Below are positions 19,788-29,348 of a stretch of 64,000 bases of DNA, one piece after another. The translations under genes and the position numbers were made by a program. The stretch comes from Coemansia sp. RSA 1804 (taxonomy: Eukaryota; Kickxellomycota; Kickxellomycetes; Kickxellales; Kickxellaceae): the NCBI GenBank assembly GCA_027578815.1, contig JANBTH010000008.1, positions 18,999 through 82,998 of the forward strand, read 5' to 3'. Below the pieces are notes generated by a model, which was given only the letters and a program-made list of their open reading frames with translations, searched no databases and was not told the origin of the DNA. Position 1 is the first letter of the stretch; each line of letters starts with the position of its first letter.

Positions 19788-20189
19788 TTTCTACCTTCTT
19801 AATTTAATACCCCCTTTTACAGTTGAAATCGCAACTAGACGGAATTGAACTTTTGTATGAAAGGCATTGGATAAATTGCCACCGCAACATCTGAGCCACC
19901 TCGTTGTTTGTCCTTTTTTTTTTCGCAGAATGCGAGCAAGGCGGAATGAAAAGAACAATATTCTCCCTTCACCCTGTTTTCGTGGCGGCGATTGTTTGCG
20001 CTGGAGTATAGTCCGACTGGGTTTAGGTCAACGATAGAATAAGGATGGATTCCTATTTTTCTCTCAGCTTCACTACTTTATCTAGCTGCTGTCGGGGAGA
20101 GGCGGTTTACTCTTTTATCACAAATCTTTATCCCGACTTTGGATTCTTATATTTCAGATTACATTTAAAAGTACATCTATCTCTAACAT
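19788..20189. other. Intergenic, terminator and promoter of GST A
   Basis: 402 bp with no gene. Pyrimidine-rich leader immediately before the ATG at 20190. Confidence 0.5.
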
Positions 20190-20858
20190 ATGACGAACAC
20201 AACATCTTTTACGCTGCGGTACTTTCCAGTCGCAGCACGCGCAGAAACATGCAAAGCGCTCCTATTCTTTATTGGAGCAGAATGGGTTCTCGAAGCCCCG
20301 GAGTGGCCCCGAGAGAAGGGTGCCCAGCGCGTTGGCAAGCTCCCCGTCCTCATCGAGCACTCTGCTTCAGAAACGGAGGAGCCCTTTGTGCTCGGCGACT
20401 CGCGGGCCATTGAAGAATATTTGGCCACAAAGTACAGCCTGTACTACCAGCCAGACGATGCGCAACTGATGGCCCGCCAGCGCGAACTCCGCGCCCACAT
20501 GCACGACATATACGAGCTGTCTGCCATGATTATCCACGCGCCCGAGCTTGCCAGACCCTTCTTCACCAGCAAGTACCTTGCACTTGCACGCTGCGTGGTT
20601 GATACGCATGAAAGGGTGCTCAAGGAAAACGGATCGAACGGCCATTATTTCGGGAACTCCACAACATATCTGGATATTGCCGCATTGGCCGGGCTCTTGA
20701 CATTCCGCAAAACCTTTGCTCACTTGGTGCCCGAGCTGCTTGTACCGCTTGACAAGACTAATGCCCCGGAAACCAACAATGCTGTGGAGATACTGTCAAA
20801 AGATCCGGCCTTTGCGTCTTACATTTCCGCGCTCGAAACATGTAGCAACGCCGAGTAG
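20190..20858 (+). CDS. Sigma-like glutathione S-transferase A
   Basis: 222 residues. N-terminal thioredoxin-like half has LRYFPVAARAE, where the tyrosine fits the catalytic Tyr of sigma/alpha-type GSTs, then the cis-proline GKLPVLIEH and the glutathione-binding GDSRAIEEYLATKY. The helical C-terminal half includes ENGSNGHYFGNSTTYLDIA. It should conjugate glutathione to electrophiles in the cytosol. Paralogues lie convergently at 21007 and far away at 52771; all three share RYF, LPVL and NGSNGHYFG motifs. The clustering suggests local duplication. Confidence 0.9.
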   Translation: MTNTTSFTLRYFPVAARAETCKALLFFIGAEWVLEAPEWPREKGAQRVGKLPVLIEHSASETEEPFVLGDSRAIEEYLATKYSLYYQPDDAQLMARQRELRAHMHDIYELSAMIIHAPELARPFFTSKYLALARCVVDTHERVLKENGSNGHYFGNSTTYLDIAALAGLLTFRKTFAHLVPELLVPLDKTNAPETNNAVEILSKDPAFASYISALETCSNAE

Positions 20859-21006
20859 TTTGTTATCTGTGGTTTAGATAGCTAGTTCTTTTTTTCTTTG
20901 ACCAACGCAGCATATTTCAAGCTTACATGGTATAAAAGCAAACAAACATTGTCAAGTGAATAGAAAAGTTGCTATTCTAAAATAAGAATGTGATAAACAA
21001 AAGCGG

Positions 21007-21672
21007 CTACAGCTTTGTTAGTTCAGCAACATACGAGGCAAGAGCAGGCTCTGCTGAAACGGTGTCGATGACCTTGTTCATTTCAGGGGCATTATCGCTG
21101 TTCAAGAGCTCCAGCATATCCGGATCTAGTCCAGAAAAGACCGTACGCAGCGCCAATATGTTGGTGAAAAGAGAAATATCAACAAGCGTGGTTGTTGAGC
21201 CAAAGTAGTGGCCGTTGGAACCGTTCTCTTTCAAAACCTGCTCATGGAACCTGACAACACAGCCTGCGGTGGTATTGAATATCTTCTTGTTCTTCGGTGC
21301 CACCTCATCGGGGCCCAGCTTCCACTCTGCAAAAGCCGTGTACATGTCGCAGATGTGAGCACGCAGTTCCAGCTGGCGGGCAACACACTTGGGGTCCGCG
21401 GGCTGGTGGATGTACCCGTACTTGGTAGCCAGGTAGTACTCGATTGCAGCGGTTTCGCTCAGAGTAAACGAGGTGTCGTCGGAATCGCTGGCAGAGTGCT
21501 CGATAAGCACCGGAAGCCTTCCGACTGGCTGCAGACTCTTTTCCTGGGGCCATGCCGGGACCTTGTGCTCCCACTCGGCACCGCCCAGAAGGAGCAGGAC
21601 CTTGGTGGCCTCGCCACGAGACGGAAAGTCAAAGTAGCGCAGAGTAAAGGTGGAGGATCCGGATGCTAGCAT
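21007..21672 (-). CDS. Sigma-like glutathione S-transferase B
   Basis: 221 residues from the ATG at 21672; the frame is open upstream only to a TTG, so ATG is preferred. Motifs parallel GST A: FTLRYFDFPSRGEATK, GRLPVLIEH, SETAAIEYYLATKYGY and ENGSNGHYFGSTTTLVDI. It is convergent with GST A, the stop codons 148 bp apart, as expected for an inverted duplication. Divergence between the two is substantial, so the duplication is old. Substrate unknown. Confidence 0.9.
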   Translation of the reverse strand: MLASGSSTFTLRYFDFPSRGEATKVLLLLGGAEWEHKVPAWPQEKSLQPVGRLPVLIEHSASDSDDTSFTLSETAAIEYYLATKYGYIHQPADPKCVARQLELRAHICDMYTAFAEWKLGPDEVAPKNKKIFNTTAGCVVRFHEQVLKENGSNGHYFGSTTTLVDISLFTNILALRTVFSGLDPDMLELLNSDNAPEMNKVIDTVSAEPALASYVAELTKL

Positions 21673-22874
21673 GTTTGTATTTCGCCTACCCAAGAGAAAG
21701 ATATACCTTTTAAATAAATATATAATAAAAAAAGGACAAGGACTAAAAGCAGAAGATTGCGTGGGAACAAATTCGAGGAAAGTGCAGCGTATCCAGGAGC
21801 CCCTTAAATACCTGTTTGTTTTGCAATGGAATTAAGAGAGAGAGCAATATTTGATGACGTGGAAGGTTGTCTGATTTTTTTCTTATTTTCACTACCTGTA
21901 AATTTTTACAATATCATGTGTGGTTTCCAATGCAAACAAGAGAATCGTTTCTTTTGCCTTTTTGAAAGTCCGAGATGCAATGCTGCAGAGTTGTTCACAA
22001 GGAGAGAAAAAAAAGCCACCCAAACCCAGTAATATCTTCGAAAATTAAAATATATTATAGAATTAATTGTGTTGCAACTATAACACAGTGGCAGCTTGTA
22101 ATTGCCAAATCGCGGCATTTGCAAATTGTAGAAGCAACCAACAATTTCAAGTATTCACGATATTGGCAGCAAAATTGAGTTGATTAGATTGCTGCAGCTG
22201 TACCAGACTAGATTTTTTGAAATTTCATGCTCAAAGCTCGTCAATATGGTTTTCTATCTACATGCCAAGCATAGCAGCCATGCAGGCAATGCGTTTCAGG
22301 GATGCTGACGTTATTACAGCCTGACAAACCGATTGTCATTATTCCTTGTTCTAACACACTGCAATACACACTTTCAAAAGAACACGCTTTTAATTCAGGT
22401 GATTGAAATTGCTGTTATTATGTTTCTTTGCATGACTCGAACCACACCTGACATCCGAGGCTCCGTATGTAAAAGCGTAGTGTATTAGGCTTGTCATAAG
22501 TTGTGTATTAGTTGTATTAACTGGTTTCCGTTTTACTATGTTAAATGGCATAAATATATTATTAATTTATATTAATCGGAAACCCACTCACGCCGTAGTT
22601 AAGGTTAAATTAATTAAAAATACAAAAATAACCTTTAAATTAAAAACCAGTACTCTGCTTGCTGTGCACAGCTAACAACAAGATGTTGGATTTTCCATTA
22701 ACAACTTAATAGTATTTAAAGGCAATGCATTATGCCCTTTTTCTCCCCAGATTGATGAAGAAGGCATCTTTTCCCATTAAACCAAATATTCCCCTTACTC
22801 GTTCTGCGATAAACCATTACCCGGCAAGCGACACATATTAGTTGAAATATCAAAGTGAAGAAAAAAAGCCAAAG
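21673..22874. other. AT-rich gene-poor interval
   Basis: 1.2 kb of low-GC sequence in which I see no supported gene. It resembles in composition the array region at 1-3.7 kb and directly precedes the second Cys/His microprotein. Confidence 0.45.
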
Positions 22875-23036
22875 ATGTGTTACCAAGAATGCACAAATAA
22901 CAGCAGCCATAATAGGACTTTTTCAAACTGTGGAAACCCCAATCACTCATCGTCATATGGGATATGCTCAGCGTGCTATGCGACAAAGAGTGTGGAAGAG
23001 AGAAAACTACTTTATCCTAAATTGCTAAACTTCTAG
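22875..23036 (+). CDS. 53-aa Cys/His microprotein, copy B
   Basis: 53 residues starting MCYQECTNN and ending with TAG at 23034. The ligands C2, C6, H12, C19, H24, C31 and C34, plus N8, N9, S25, G29 and Y35, coincide exactly with the 55-residue protein at 3448. The cluster ends GICSACY, parallel to GLCISCY in copy A. After it comes a short charged helix and a hydrophobic end. The frame is open upstream to 22842, but the first Met of that extension is not shared with copy A. Likely a tiny zinc-binding protein; family and role unknown. Confidence 0.6.
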   Translation: MCYQECTNNSSHNRTFSNCGNPNHSSSYGICSACYATKSVEERKLLYPKLLNF

Positions 23037-23358
23037 ACTGGCGGAGGGATTCGAACACAGAAAAAAAAAACAGGAGAATACAATGGGCAAGACTATACAC
23101 GATAAAGATGTGCTACCCTAGCATTTGGATAAAACGAGCTTTAAGGCAGCGAAGGGGTTTGTGCCAACGCGAAGTCTTATGCCTGAATGTTGTTAAAACG
23201 TTATCCTTCCTTGTGCACAATAGAACAAGGTTCCTGTTTTTACTTGAGCTTTGGCGTTTGATAAATAAAAATCACAATGCTTGTCAGTTAGAGTCTAAAG
23301 AGAGGAGGCAATTTGCTAGCAGAAAAAATAAATATTCATAAAAACTACACTTTTGCAT
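23037..23358. other. Spacer downstream of acyl-CoA synthetase paralogue 2
   Basis: 322 bp without a gene; the 3' UTR and terminator of the minus-strand gene ending at 23359 must lie here. Confidence 0.4.
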
Positions 23359-25416
23359 TCACGAGGAAAGCTCGCCGTAGAGGGCATCGAGGATATCGGC
23401 AAAATGGACCTTGGCCTCACGGCGTCTGAGCTTAAGCGTGGGGGTGAGAAGGCCGGCCCTGTCAAAGGGGACGGGGAGCAAGCGGATGCGCTTAGGGACC
23501 TCGTAGCCAAGAAGGCCATGCGTCCTGCACCACGCCGACAGCTCGGTAAGAACCTCCTGGCAAACCCCGGAGTCGCCACACAGAGCGGCAAACGCAGAGC
23601 CACCGGCATCTGCAGCAAAGCGGGCAGGCAGCGCGCCCCTTGACTTGAGGAACATCGGGAGCAGCGTCTCGTCGGGGACCACAATGGCAACCAGCGCGCT
23701 CCTCAGCGGGTCGCCGTAGACGAAGGCCTGGCTGACAACAAAGTGGTCGGCGCAGATGTTCTCGATCCTCTCCGGAGCCACGAACTCGCCCTGCGCCAGC
23801 TTGAACAGGTTGTTCTTGCGGTCGATCACGTGCAGCCTGTTCCTGGCGTCCAGGAACCCGATGTCGCTGGTGCACAGCCAGCCGTCGTCGGTGAAGGCCT
23901 GGCGGGTGAGGTCGGGGCGGGCGTAGTACCCGGCGGCAACGTGGCCGCCCTTGATCAGGATCTCGCCGCGCGGGTACGGGGCATCGTCGACGGTGTAGCC
24001 CAGATCGGGAACGCTGCGGAGTTTCAGCATAGCGCAGGGGATCGGGGCGCCCACGTTGCCGGGCTCGGTGTCGCCCATCTGGGTGACAGTCGTGGGCCCG
24101 ATGGTCTCGGACAGGCCGTAGCCCTCGAGCACCTTGCACGAGAAGCAGCACCGCAGGAACTCGAGCGTCTCGGGGGAAATAGGAGCCGAGCCCGACACGA
24201 TGAGCCGCAGGTTGCCGCCGAACTTGTCGCGCAGGGGCTTGAAGACCACGCGGTCCCAGAGCCAATGAGACGCCTGGCCACGCGCCGTCAGGTTGCCCCG
24301 CTTCGTCGAGTACGCGTACTGGAACAGCGCAGCCGGGAGGCCGCCCTTGACCCTGACGGCCGCCAGGATCCGGTCCTGGATCCTGCTGAAGATGCGCGGC
24401 ACGCCGACAAACACGGTGGGCTGCAGCTCCCTGAGATCCTCGACGAGCTTGGCCGGATCGCTCCGCGGAAACGCCGTGCGGCCGCCGAACGACAGCGCCA
24501 CATGCATCACCATGCGGCTCAGACAGTGCGCGAGCGGCAGAAAGCCCAGCGAGCAGTCGTGTGCCGAGAACCGGTACATGTCGCCGTGCTCGATCAGCGC
24601 CGCCGCGGCAGCCACGGTGGCCAGCATGTTGGCGTGCGTCAGCACCACGCCCTTGTACGTGCCCGACGTGCCCGACGTGTACACGATGGTGGCCACGTCC
24701 TCGGGCGTCGGCAGCTTCTCGGGCTCGACCGGCTGGCGCGCGCCCAGATCCTCGACGGCCCGGAACGGCACCACCGCGGGGCCCGACGGGCTCCCGCCAC
24801 GGCGCAGCGGATCCAGACCGGCGGGCGCCGCAACGCCGCCGCCGTCCTGGTCGACCAGAACCACGGTGCGCAGACCCGGGACGGCGGCGGCGATCCGCAG
24901 GACGGTCTGCGCGTGGCGGGTGGAGGCAACGACGGCCCGCATCCCGGCCTCGGCGACGATGCCCTCGAGCGCCGCCGCGCCCAGCGTCACGAACAGCGGC
25001 ACCGACACGAAGCGCTGGTAGTAGCAGGCGAACTCGGCCGCCACCCACTCGACCGAGTTGTCCAGCAGCACGCCGACCCGGTCGCCCGGCGCCACGCCCA
25101 GCACCCGCAGCCCCGCGCCCAGGTTGACAAACCGCTCGTGGAACAGGTCCCACGTGACCCACCGGTACGCGCCCACGTTGCCCATGCCGTCGACAATCGG
25201 CCGGTACCCGAACACCGGCGCGCCCTTCTCGCTGAGCGCCCGCCCGCGCAGGTAGTTTTCGTACAGCGAGTGCACGCCCCGCGTGTGGTGCTCGATCAGC
25301 CGGCCGTCTGCGGCGATGTGGTTCACGAACGGCTTGGTTTCGCCCGGCGCGGCGGTGGATCCGGGAACCTCGACAGCGGCAAGGGGCAGCGGGGGGCGGC
25401 TGTTGCTGGGAGACAT
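23359..25416 (-). CDS. Long-chain acyl-CoA synthetase, paralogue 2
   Basis: 685 residues, intronless, very GC-rich with strong G/C at third positions. Motifs: P-loop YTSGTSGTYKG (acceptable variant of TSG-S/T-TG-x-x-KG), SGSAPISPETLEFLRCCFSC, GYGLSETIGPT, GEILIKGGHV, DGWLCTSDIG (an S replaces the usual TGD threonine-glycine pair: TSD), and IDRKNNLFKLAQGEFVAPE. The changed TGD motif may affect ATP binding. It is divergent from the UMP-kinase-like gene with a 439-bp spacer. N-terminus lacks a clear targeting peptide. Probably active, but with altered kinetics or substrate range compared with paralogue 1. Confidence 0.93.
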   Translation of the reverse strand: MSPSNSRPPLPLAAVEVPGSTAAPGETKPFVNHIAADGRLIEHHTRGVHSLYENYLRGRALSEKGAPVFGYRPIVDGMGNVGAYRWVTWDLFHERFVNLGAGLRVLGVAPGDRVGVLLDNSVEWVAAEFACYYQRFVSVPLFVTLGAAALEGIVAEAGMRAVVASTRHAQTVLRIAAAVPGLRTVVLVDQDGGGVAAPAGLDPLRRGGSPSGPAVVPFRAVEDLGARQPVEPEKLPTPEDVATIVYTSGTSGTYKGVVLTHANMLATVAAAAALIEHGDMYRFSAHDCSLGFLPLAHCLSRMVMHVALSFGGRTAFPRSDPAKLVEDLRELQPTVFVGVPRIFSRIQDRILAAVRVKGGLPAALFQYAYSTKRGNLTARGQASHWLWDRVVFKPLRDKFGGNLRLIVSGSAPISPETLEFLRCCFSCKVLEGYGLSETIGPTTVTQMGDTEPGNVGAPIPCAMLKLRSVPDLGYTVDDAPYPRGEILIKGGHVAAGYYARPDLTRQAFTDDGWLCTSDIGFLDARNRLHVIDRKNNLFKLAQGEFVAPERIENICADHFVVSQAFVYGDPLRSALVAIVVPDETLLPMFLKSRGALPARFAADAGGSAFAALCGDSGVCQEVLTELSAWCRTHGLLGYEVPKRIRLLPVPFDRAGLLTPTLKLRRREAKVHFADILDALYGELSS

Positions 25417-25855
25417 TGTGTAAAGGTGGGGGGAGTAGATAGTGATAGAGAGGCGAGGGGAACAAGAGAGGCAAAGCAGAAGGGAAAAGGCAAAGTGGGA
25501 TCATCCGCTTTAGTTTGTCTCTGAATCCATTTCGCTCGTCTGGTCCGTCGTGCCATGTGCTTCTACATCGACCAATGCCACGCTTGATTAGAGCATGATC
25601 TGATTCGCGTGATTGCGAGGAACCATCGCAGCTGTTTGTTTTTTTGCGGATGGCCGAAGATCACTGGGTGGTCCTTCTATTTTTGGGGGGTAGATCCTCG
25701 GATTGTTTTGAAAAAAAAGAAGAAAAAGATAGCCTGATGCCTGGCGAGGGAAATAAGGAGGGGCAAGTGCGTTATTTCCTTCTCTCCCTTCTGTCGCCAG
25801 AAATCAATTTCCCCACCCATTCTTCCTTCGGCAGCAAAACCAACCACCATCAGGA
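25417..25855. promoter_or_regulatory. Divergent promoter region
   Basis: 439 bp between the ATGs of acyl-CoA synthetase 2 (minus) and the kinase (plus). No recognised factor sites; purine-rich tracts near 25700-25760. Confidence 0.45.
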
Positions 25856-26956
25856 ATGACGATGACGATGATGCACCAGATGCTTTCCAGAACCAGGGTG
25901 CTCGGCAGCAGCGCCATCGGTGCCATCAGCGGCAGGCGGGGCGGCGTGCAGCCAAGAGCACTGCCCCTACTGCTACTAGCATTGCAGCAGCAGGGCAGGG
26001 CGCGCGCGTACTCGACAAGCAGCAACAACAGCAGCAACAACAACAGCAACAACAACAACAAGCCCAAGCTGGACCAGTCGGCCATGGGGCAGAGCGAGCA
26101 GGGGAAGAAGAACCAGGGCCGGTGGTTCATCTTCGGGATCCACCCGTTCGCGCTGTTCGCGGCGCTGACGCTGCTGTACAGCGGGTACAACATGGCGATC
26201 AAGCCGACGCTGCAGGACATCGACCTGGTGCGGCACACGGAGGACCAGGTGAAGCGGATGCGGACGGTGGAGCAGGCCGCGCAGGCGGCGCAGACGCAGG
26301 CGGCGCAGGACCTGCCGTCGTTCACGGACGCCGAGGTCGCGCGGTTCCCGTTCGGCGAGAAGGAGATCATCTTCGTGCTCGGCGCGCCCGGGTCCGGCAA
26401 GGGCACGAACTCGGCGCGCCTGGTCGACGACCTGGGCTTCGTGCACCTCTCGGCCGGCGACCTGCTGCGCGCCGAGCAGATGCGCGAGGGCTCGCAGTAC
26501 GGGCGCAAGATCGCGCACTACATCCGCGAGGGCCTGATCGTGCCGCACACGGTGACGATCCGCCTGCTGCAGAACGCCATCATGGACCACCCGGACAAGC
26601 AGCTGTTCCTCGTCGACGGCTTCCCGCGCAACGTGGAGCAGGCGCGCGAGTTCGAGAAGACCGTCTGCGAGCCGCGGCTCGTGCTGTTCTTCGACTGTCC
26701 CGAGGACGTCCTCGTCGCGCGGCTGATGGAGCGCGGCAAGACCAGCGGCCGCGCCGACGACAACAAGGAGTCGATCAAGAAGCGCTTCTTGACGTACCTG
26801 TTCGCCACCAGCCCCGTGATCCTGGATTACGCGAAGAAGGGCAAGCTGATCAGGATCGGCAGCAACAGGCCCGTGGACGAGGTGTACGGCGAGACGCGGC
26901 AGCGGATGGTGGAGTACATGCGGGAGCGGGAGGCGGAGAAGGAGGAGAAGGAGTAG
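25856..26956 (+). CDS. Membrane-anchored mitochondrial UMP/CMP kinase-like protein
   Basis: 366 residues. The C-terminal 200 residues are a nucleoside monophosphate kinase: P-loop GAPGSGKGTN (176-185), FVHLSAGDLLRAEQ, LIVPHTVTIRLL, VDGFPRNVEQA, LFFDCPEDVLVARLMERGKTSGRADDN (positions about 273-299 in pieces) as in yeast Ura6. The N-terminal 170 residues are unusual: Arg-rich presequence ending RARAYS, which looks like a mitochondrial processing site, an Asn/Ser run (about 55-68), then a single hydrophobic helix about 92-110 and a charged coiled-coil-like stem. This suggests an inner-membrane-anchored kinase. Whether it acts on UMP, CMP or dTMP is not decided by sequence. Confidence 0.88.
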   Translation: MTMTMMHQMLSRTRVLGSSAIGAISGRRGGVQPRALPLLLLALQQQGRARAYSTSSNNSSNNNSNNNNKPKLDQSAMGQSEQGKKNQGRWFIFGIHPFALFAALTLLYSGYNMAIKPTLQDIDLVRHTEDQVKRMRTVEQAAQAAQTQAAQDLPSFTDAEVARFPFGEKEIIFVLGAPGSGKGTNSARLVDDLGFVHLSAGDLLRAEQMREGSQYGRKIAHYIREGLIVPHTVTIRLLQNAIMDHPDKQLFLVDGFPRNVEQAREFEKTVCEPRLVLFFDCPEDVLVARLMERGKTSGRADDNKESIKKRFLTYLFATSPVILDYAKKGKLIRIGSNRPVDEVYGETRQRMVEYMREREAEKEEKE

Positions 26957-27084
26957 AGCAGCGCGTGGGGCCCTTTTTTGGTAGGCATGGATGTGAAAAA
27001 AAACATAGTGTTTCCAACCAGACAGAAAGAAAAAAGCGCAATAGAATATATTACTGACCTCACAACAAAGCTACGGAACACCTG

Positions 27085-29348
27085 CTACGCCTTCTTCGAC
27101 GCCGACGCCGCCTTGCTCATCTTCCAGTTGCTGATGCCGGCCATCTGGCTCTGGTCGACGCCGGCGCTCTCGATCTCCTCGTACAGGCGGTTGATGGTGA
27201 CCTGGTAGTGGCGGATGGCCTCGTAGCGCTTGATCTTCAGCGTGGGCGTCAGCAGGCCGTACACGTCGAGCCCGTACGGCTCGAGGTAGATGTTGCTGAG
27301 CAGCTCGTAGTAGCTGAGGTCGCGCTCGACGGCGTGCGTGTTGAGCTCGTTGAGCACGGCGCTGCGCACCACGGTGTCGATGCAGAGCATCTGGTGGTGC
27401 GGCGGATCGGCCGCCGAGTCGCGCACGATCTTCTTGCGCGCCAGGAACACGCGCAGGAACTCGGGATCCAGCACGATGATGGCAACCAGCGCGCCGCGCT
27501 CGCGGTCGCCGTACACGAAGGCCTGCGTGACCAGGTCGCAGGCGCAGTACACGTACTCGATGCGCTCGGGCTCGATCAGGTGGCCGGACGCCAGCTTGAA
27601 GATGTTGCACTTGCGGTCGATGATGCGCAGCCGCCCATGGTCGTCGAACATGCCCAGGTCGCCGGTGCGGAACCACCCGTCGGGCGCCAGCACCTCGGCC
27701 GTCAGCTCCGGCTGCCGGAAGTACCCGCGGAAGACGTTTGCGCCGCGCACCAGGATCTCGCCGCGCGGGTACGGCTTGTCGTCGACCGTGTAGCCCAGCT
27801 CCTTGACGCTGGCCAGCTTGATCATGTTGGCCGGGAACGGCGTGCCGGCCGACGCTGCGCCGTCGTCGTGCGTGGCCACCGAGGCCGCGCCGCACGTCTC
27901 GGTCATTCCGTACCCGTCGCTGACGTCGCACGAGAACACGCACCGCAGCAGCGCCAGCGACTCGCGCGCAACCGACGACGATCCGGCCACGATCAGCCGC
28001 ACCCGCCCGCCCAGCGCATCGCCCAATGGCCGGAACAGCACGTGGTCCCACAGCCAGTGGCCGGCCTGGCCGTGCCGCATGTTGCGCAGCTTGGCGCGCA
28101 CGGCGTGGCGGAACAGCGCGCCGCCCAGCCCGGCCGCCCCCGTGGGCGCCTGCACCCGCGACGCAAAGCGCGGCACGCCAACCAGCACGGTGGGCCGCGC
28201 TGCGCCGATGTCGTCCACGAGGTGCTCGGCCTGCGTGCGCGGAAACACCGTGCGGCACCCGGCGGCCACCAGCGCATGCATGGCCACGCGCCCCAGCACG
28301 TGCGACAGCGGCAGGATGCTGGCGCCGCAGTCGCCGGCCGTGATGCGCGGCAGGTCGCCGTTCTCCATCACAAACGTCGACCCCGCAACCGCCGCAACCA
28401 GATTCCCATGCGTCAGCACCGCGCCCTTGGGAACATCCACCGTGCCCGACGTAAACACAATCGTCGCAACGTCGTCGTACGCAACCTCCGCCGCCTCCTC
28501 ATCCTCCTGCTTCGCCGCGCGCCCAAACGCCTCGACGTCGCCCATGCCGAACACCGCGTATCCGCGCTCGATCAGCCGGTCCACCAGCGTCTGCGGCGGC
28601 GGCTGCTGCATCAGCACCACGCTCTTCACGCGCGGCACGCGGTCGCGCATCTCCGCCAGCTTCTTCGCGCACGCCGTCGTGGCAAACACCGTGGTGACCT
28701 CCGTCAGCCCCAGGATGTGCTCGATGTGCGCCCGGCTCTGCGTCTCGTGCATCGCTATCGACACCAGCCCCGCGTAATACGTCGCGTACTCCACCACCGC
28801 CCACTCCACGCAGTTGCCGCCGAACAGCCCGACGTTGTCTCCGGCGCGCAGCCCCAGGCCCTGCAGCCCCTGCGCCAGGCTGCGGAACCGGTCGTGGAAC
28901 GCCCCGTATGTCATCCACGCCATCTCGTCGCGCTCGCGGAACCCGAACACAGGCGCCGCCGCTACGGTTGGTTAGAGAATAATTACAGTGTTGGTTAGCT
29001 GCTTGTTCTGTGCATAGTGTATTACACCCAATCTCCTCCCCCCCCCCTTTTTTTCTCGCTACTTACGCCCTCCCGCCGTCTTCATCCCGTGCAGAAAGCT
29101 CTCGTACACCGTCGAGATGTTGTCTGCGCTGAACAGCAGCTTGTTGTTGGTCGCGTTGCGGTTCAGCACCGGCTACAGTCAATACCAAAAAAAAGGAGCA
29201 GATGTCAGTACCAATGGACCCGCCTGCAGATGCATCAACCACCAATCAATCCGATCACTTCCCCCCCCTCACTTACTATTGTCTCGTTCTCAATGTCCGG
29301 CGCGTTGAGCACCGGTATCGAGTATGTGTTTCTTCTGTACATTGACAT
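27085..29348 (-). CDS. Long-chain acyl-CoA synthetase, paralogue 3 (altered P-loop)
   Basis: Three exons on the minus strand: 29348-29277, 29172-29067 and 28961-27085; 684 residues, the same length as paralogue 2. Exon 1 starts MSMYRRNTYSI, exon 2 encodes STVYESFLHGMKTAGG, which aligns with the N-terminus of paralogue 1, and exon 3 continues APVFGFRERD. Introns are 104 and 105 nt with GTAAGT donors and TGTAG/CGTAG acceptors. The P-loop is FTSGTVDVPKG: the usual T/S-G after TSGT is replaced by V-D. The fatty-acyl signature also varies, with IDRKCNIFKLASGHLIEPE lacking the usual Glu after Gly. GYGMTETCG and RTGDLG are intact. It may be weakly active or have lost adenylation. Confidence 0.88.

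Noticed and set aside
23039..23060. GATTCGAAC tRNA-like T-loop on the minus strand
   Set aside because: The arm bases do not pair around TTCGAAT and there is no anticodon arm upstream; chance or a very old relic.
23492..25524. Two overlapping frames of about 600-670 codons, one in another minus-strand frame and one antisense to acyl-CoA synthetase 2
   Set aside because: Arg/Ala/Gly/Pro-rich translations without motifs; a by-product of extreme GC at third positions of the real gene.
26122..27057. 311-codon frame overlapping the UMP/CMP-kinase-like gene
   Set aside because: No domain, low-complexity composition, and lies in the +1 frame of a clear kinase.
27071..28998. Antisense frame of 596 codons and alternative sense frame over acyl-CoA synthetase 3
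   Set aside because: Same GC-bias effect; the true frame has all adenylate-forming motifs.
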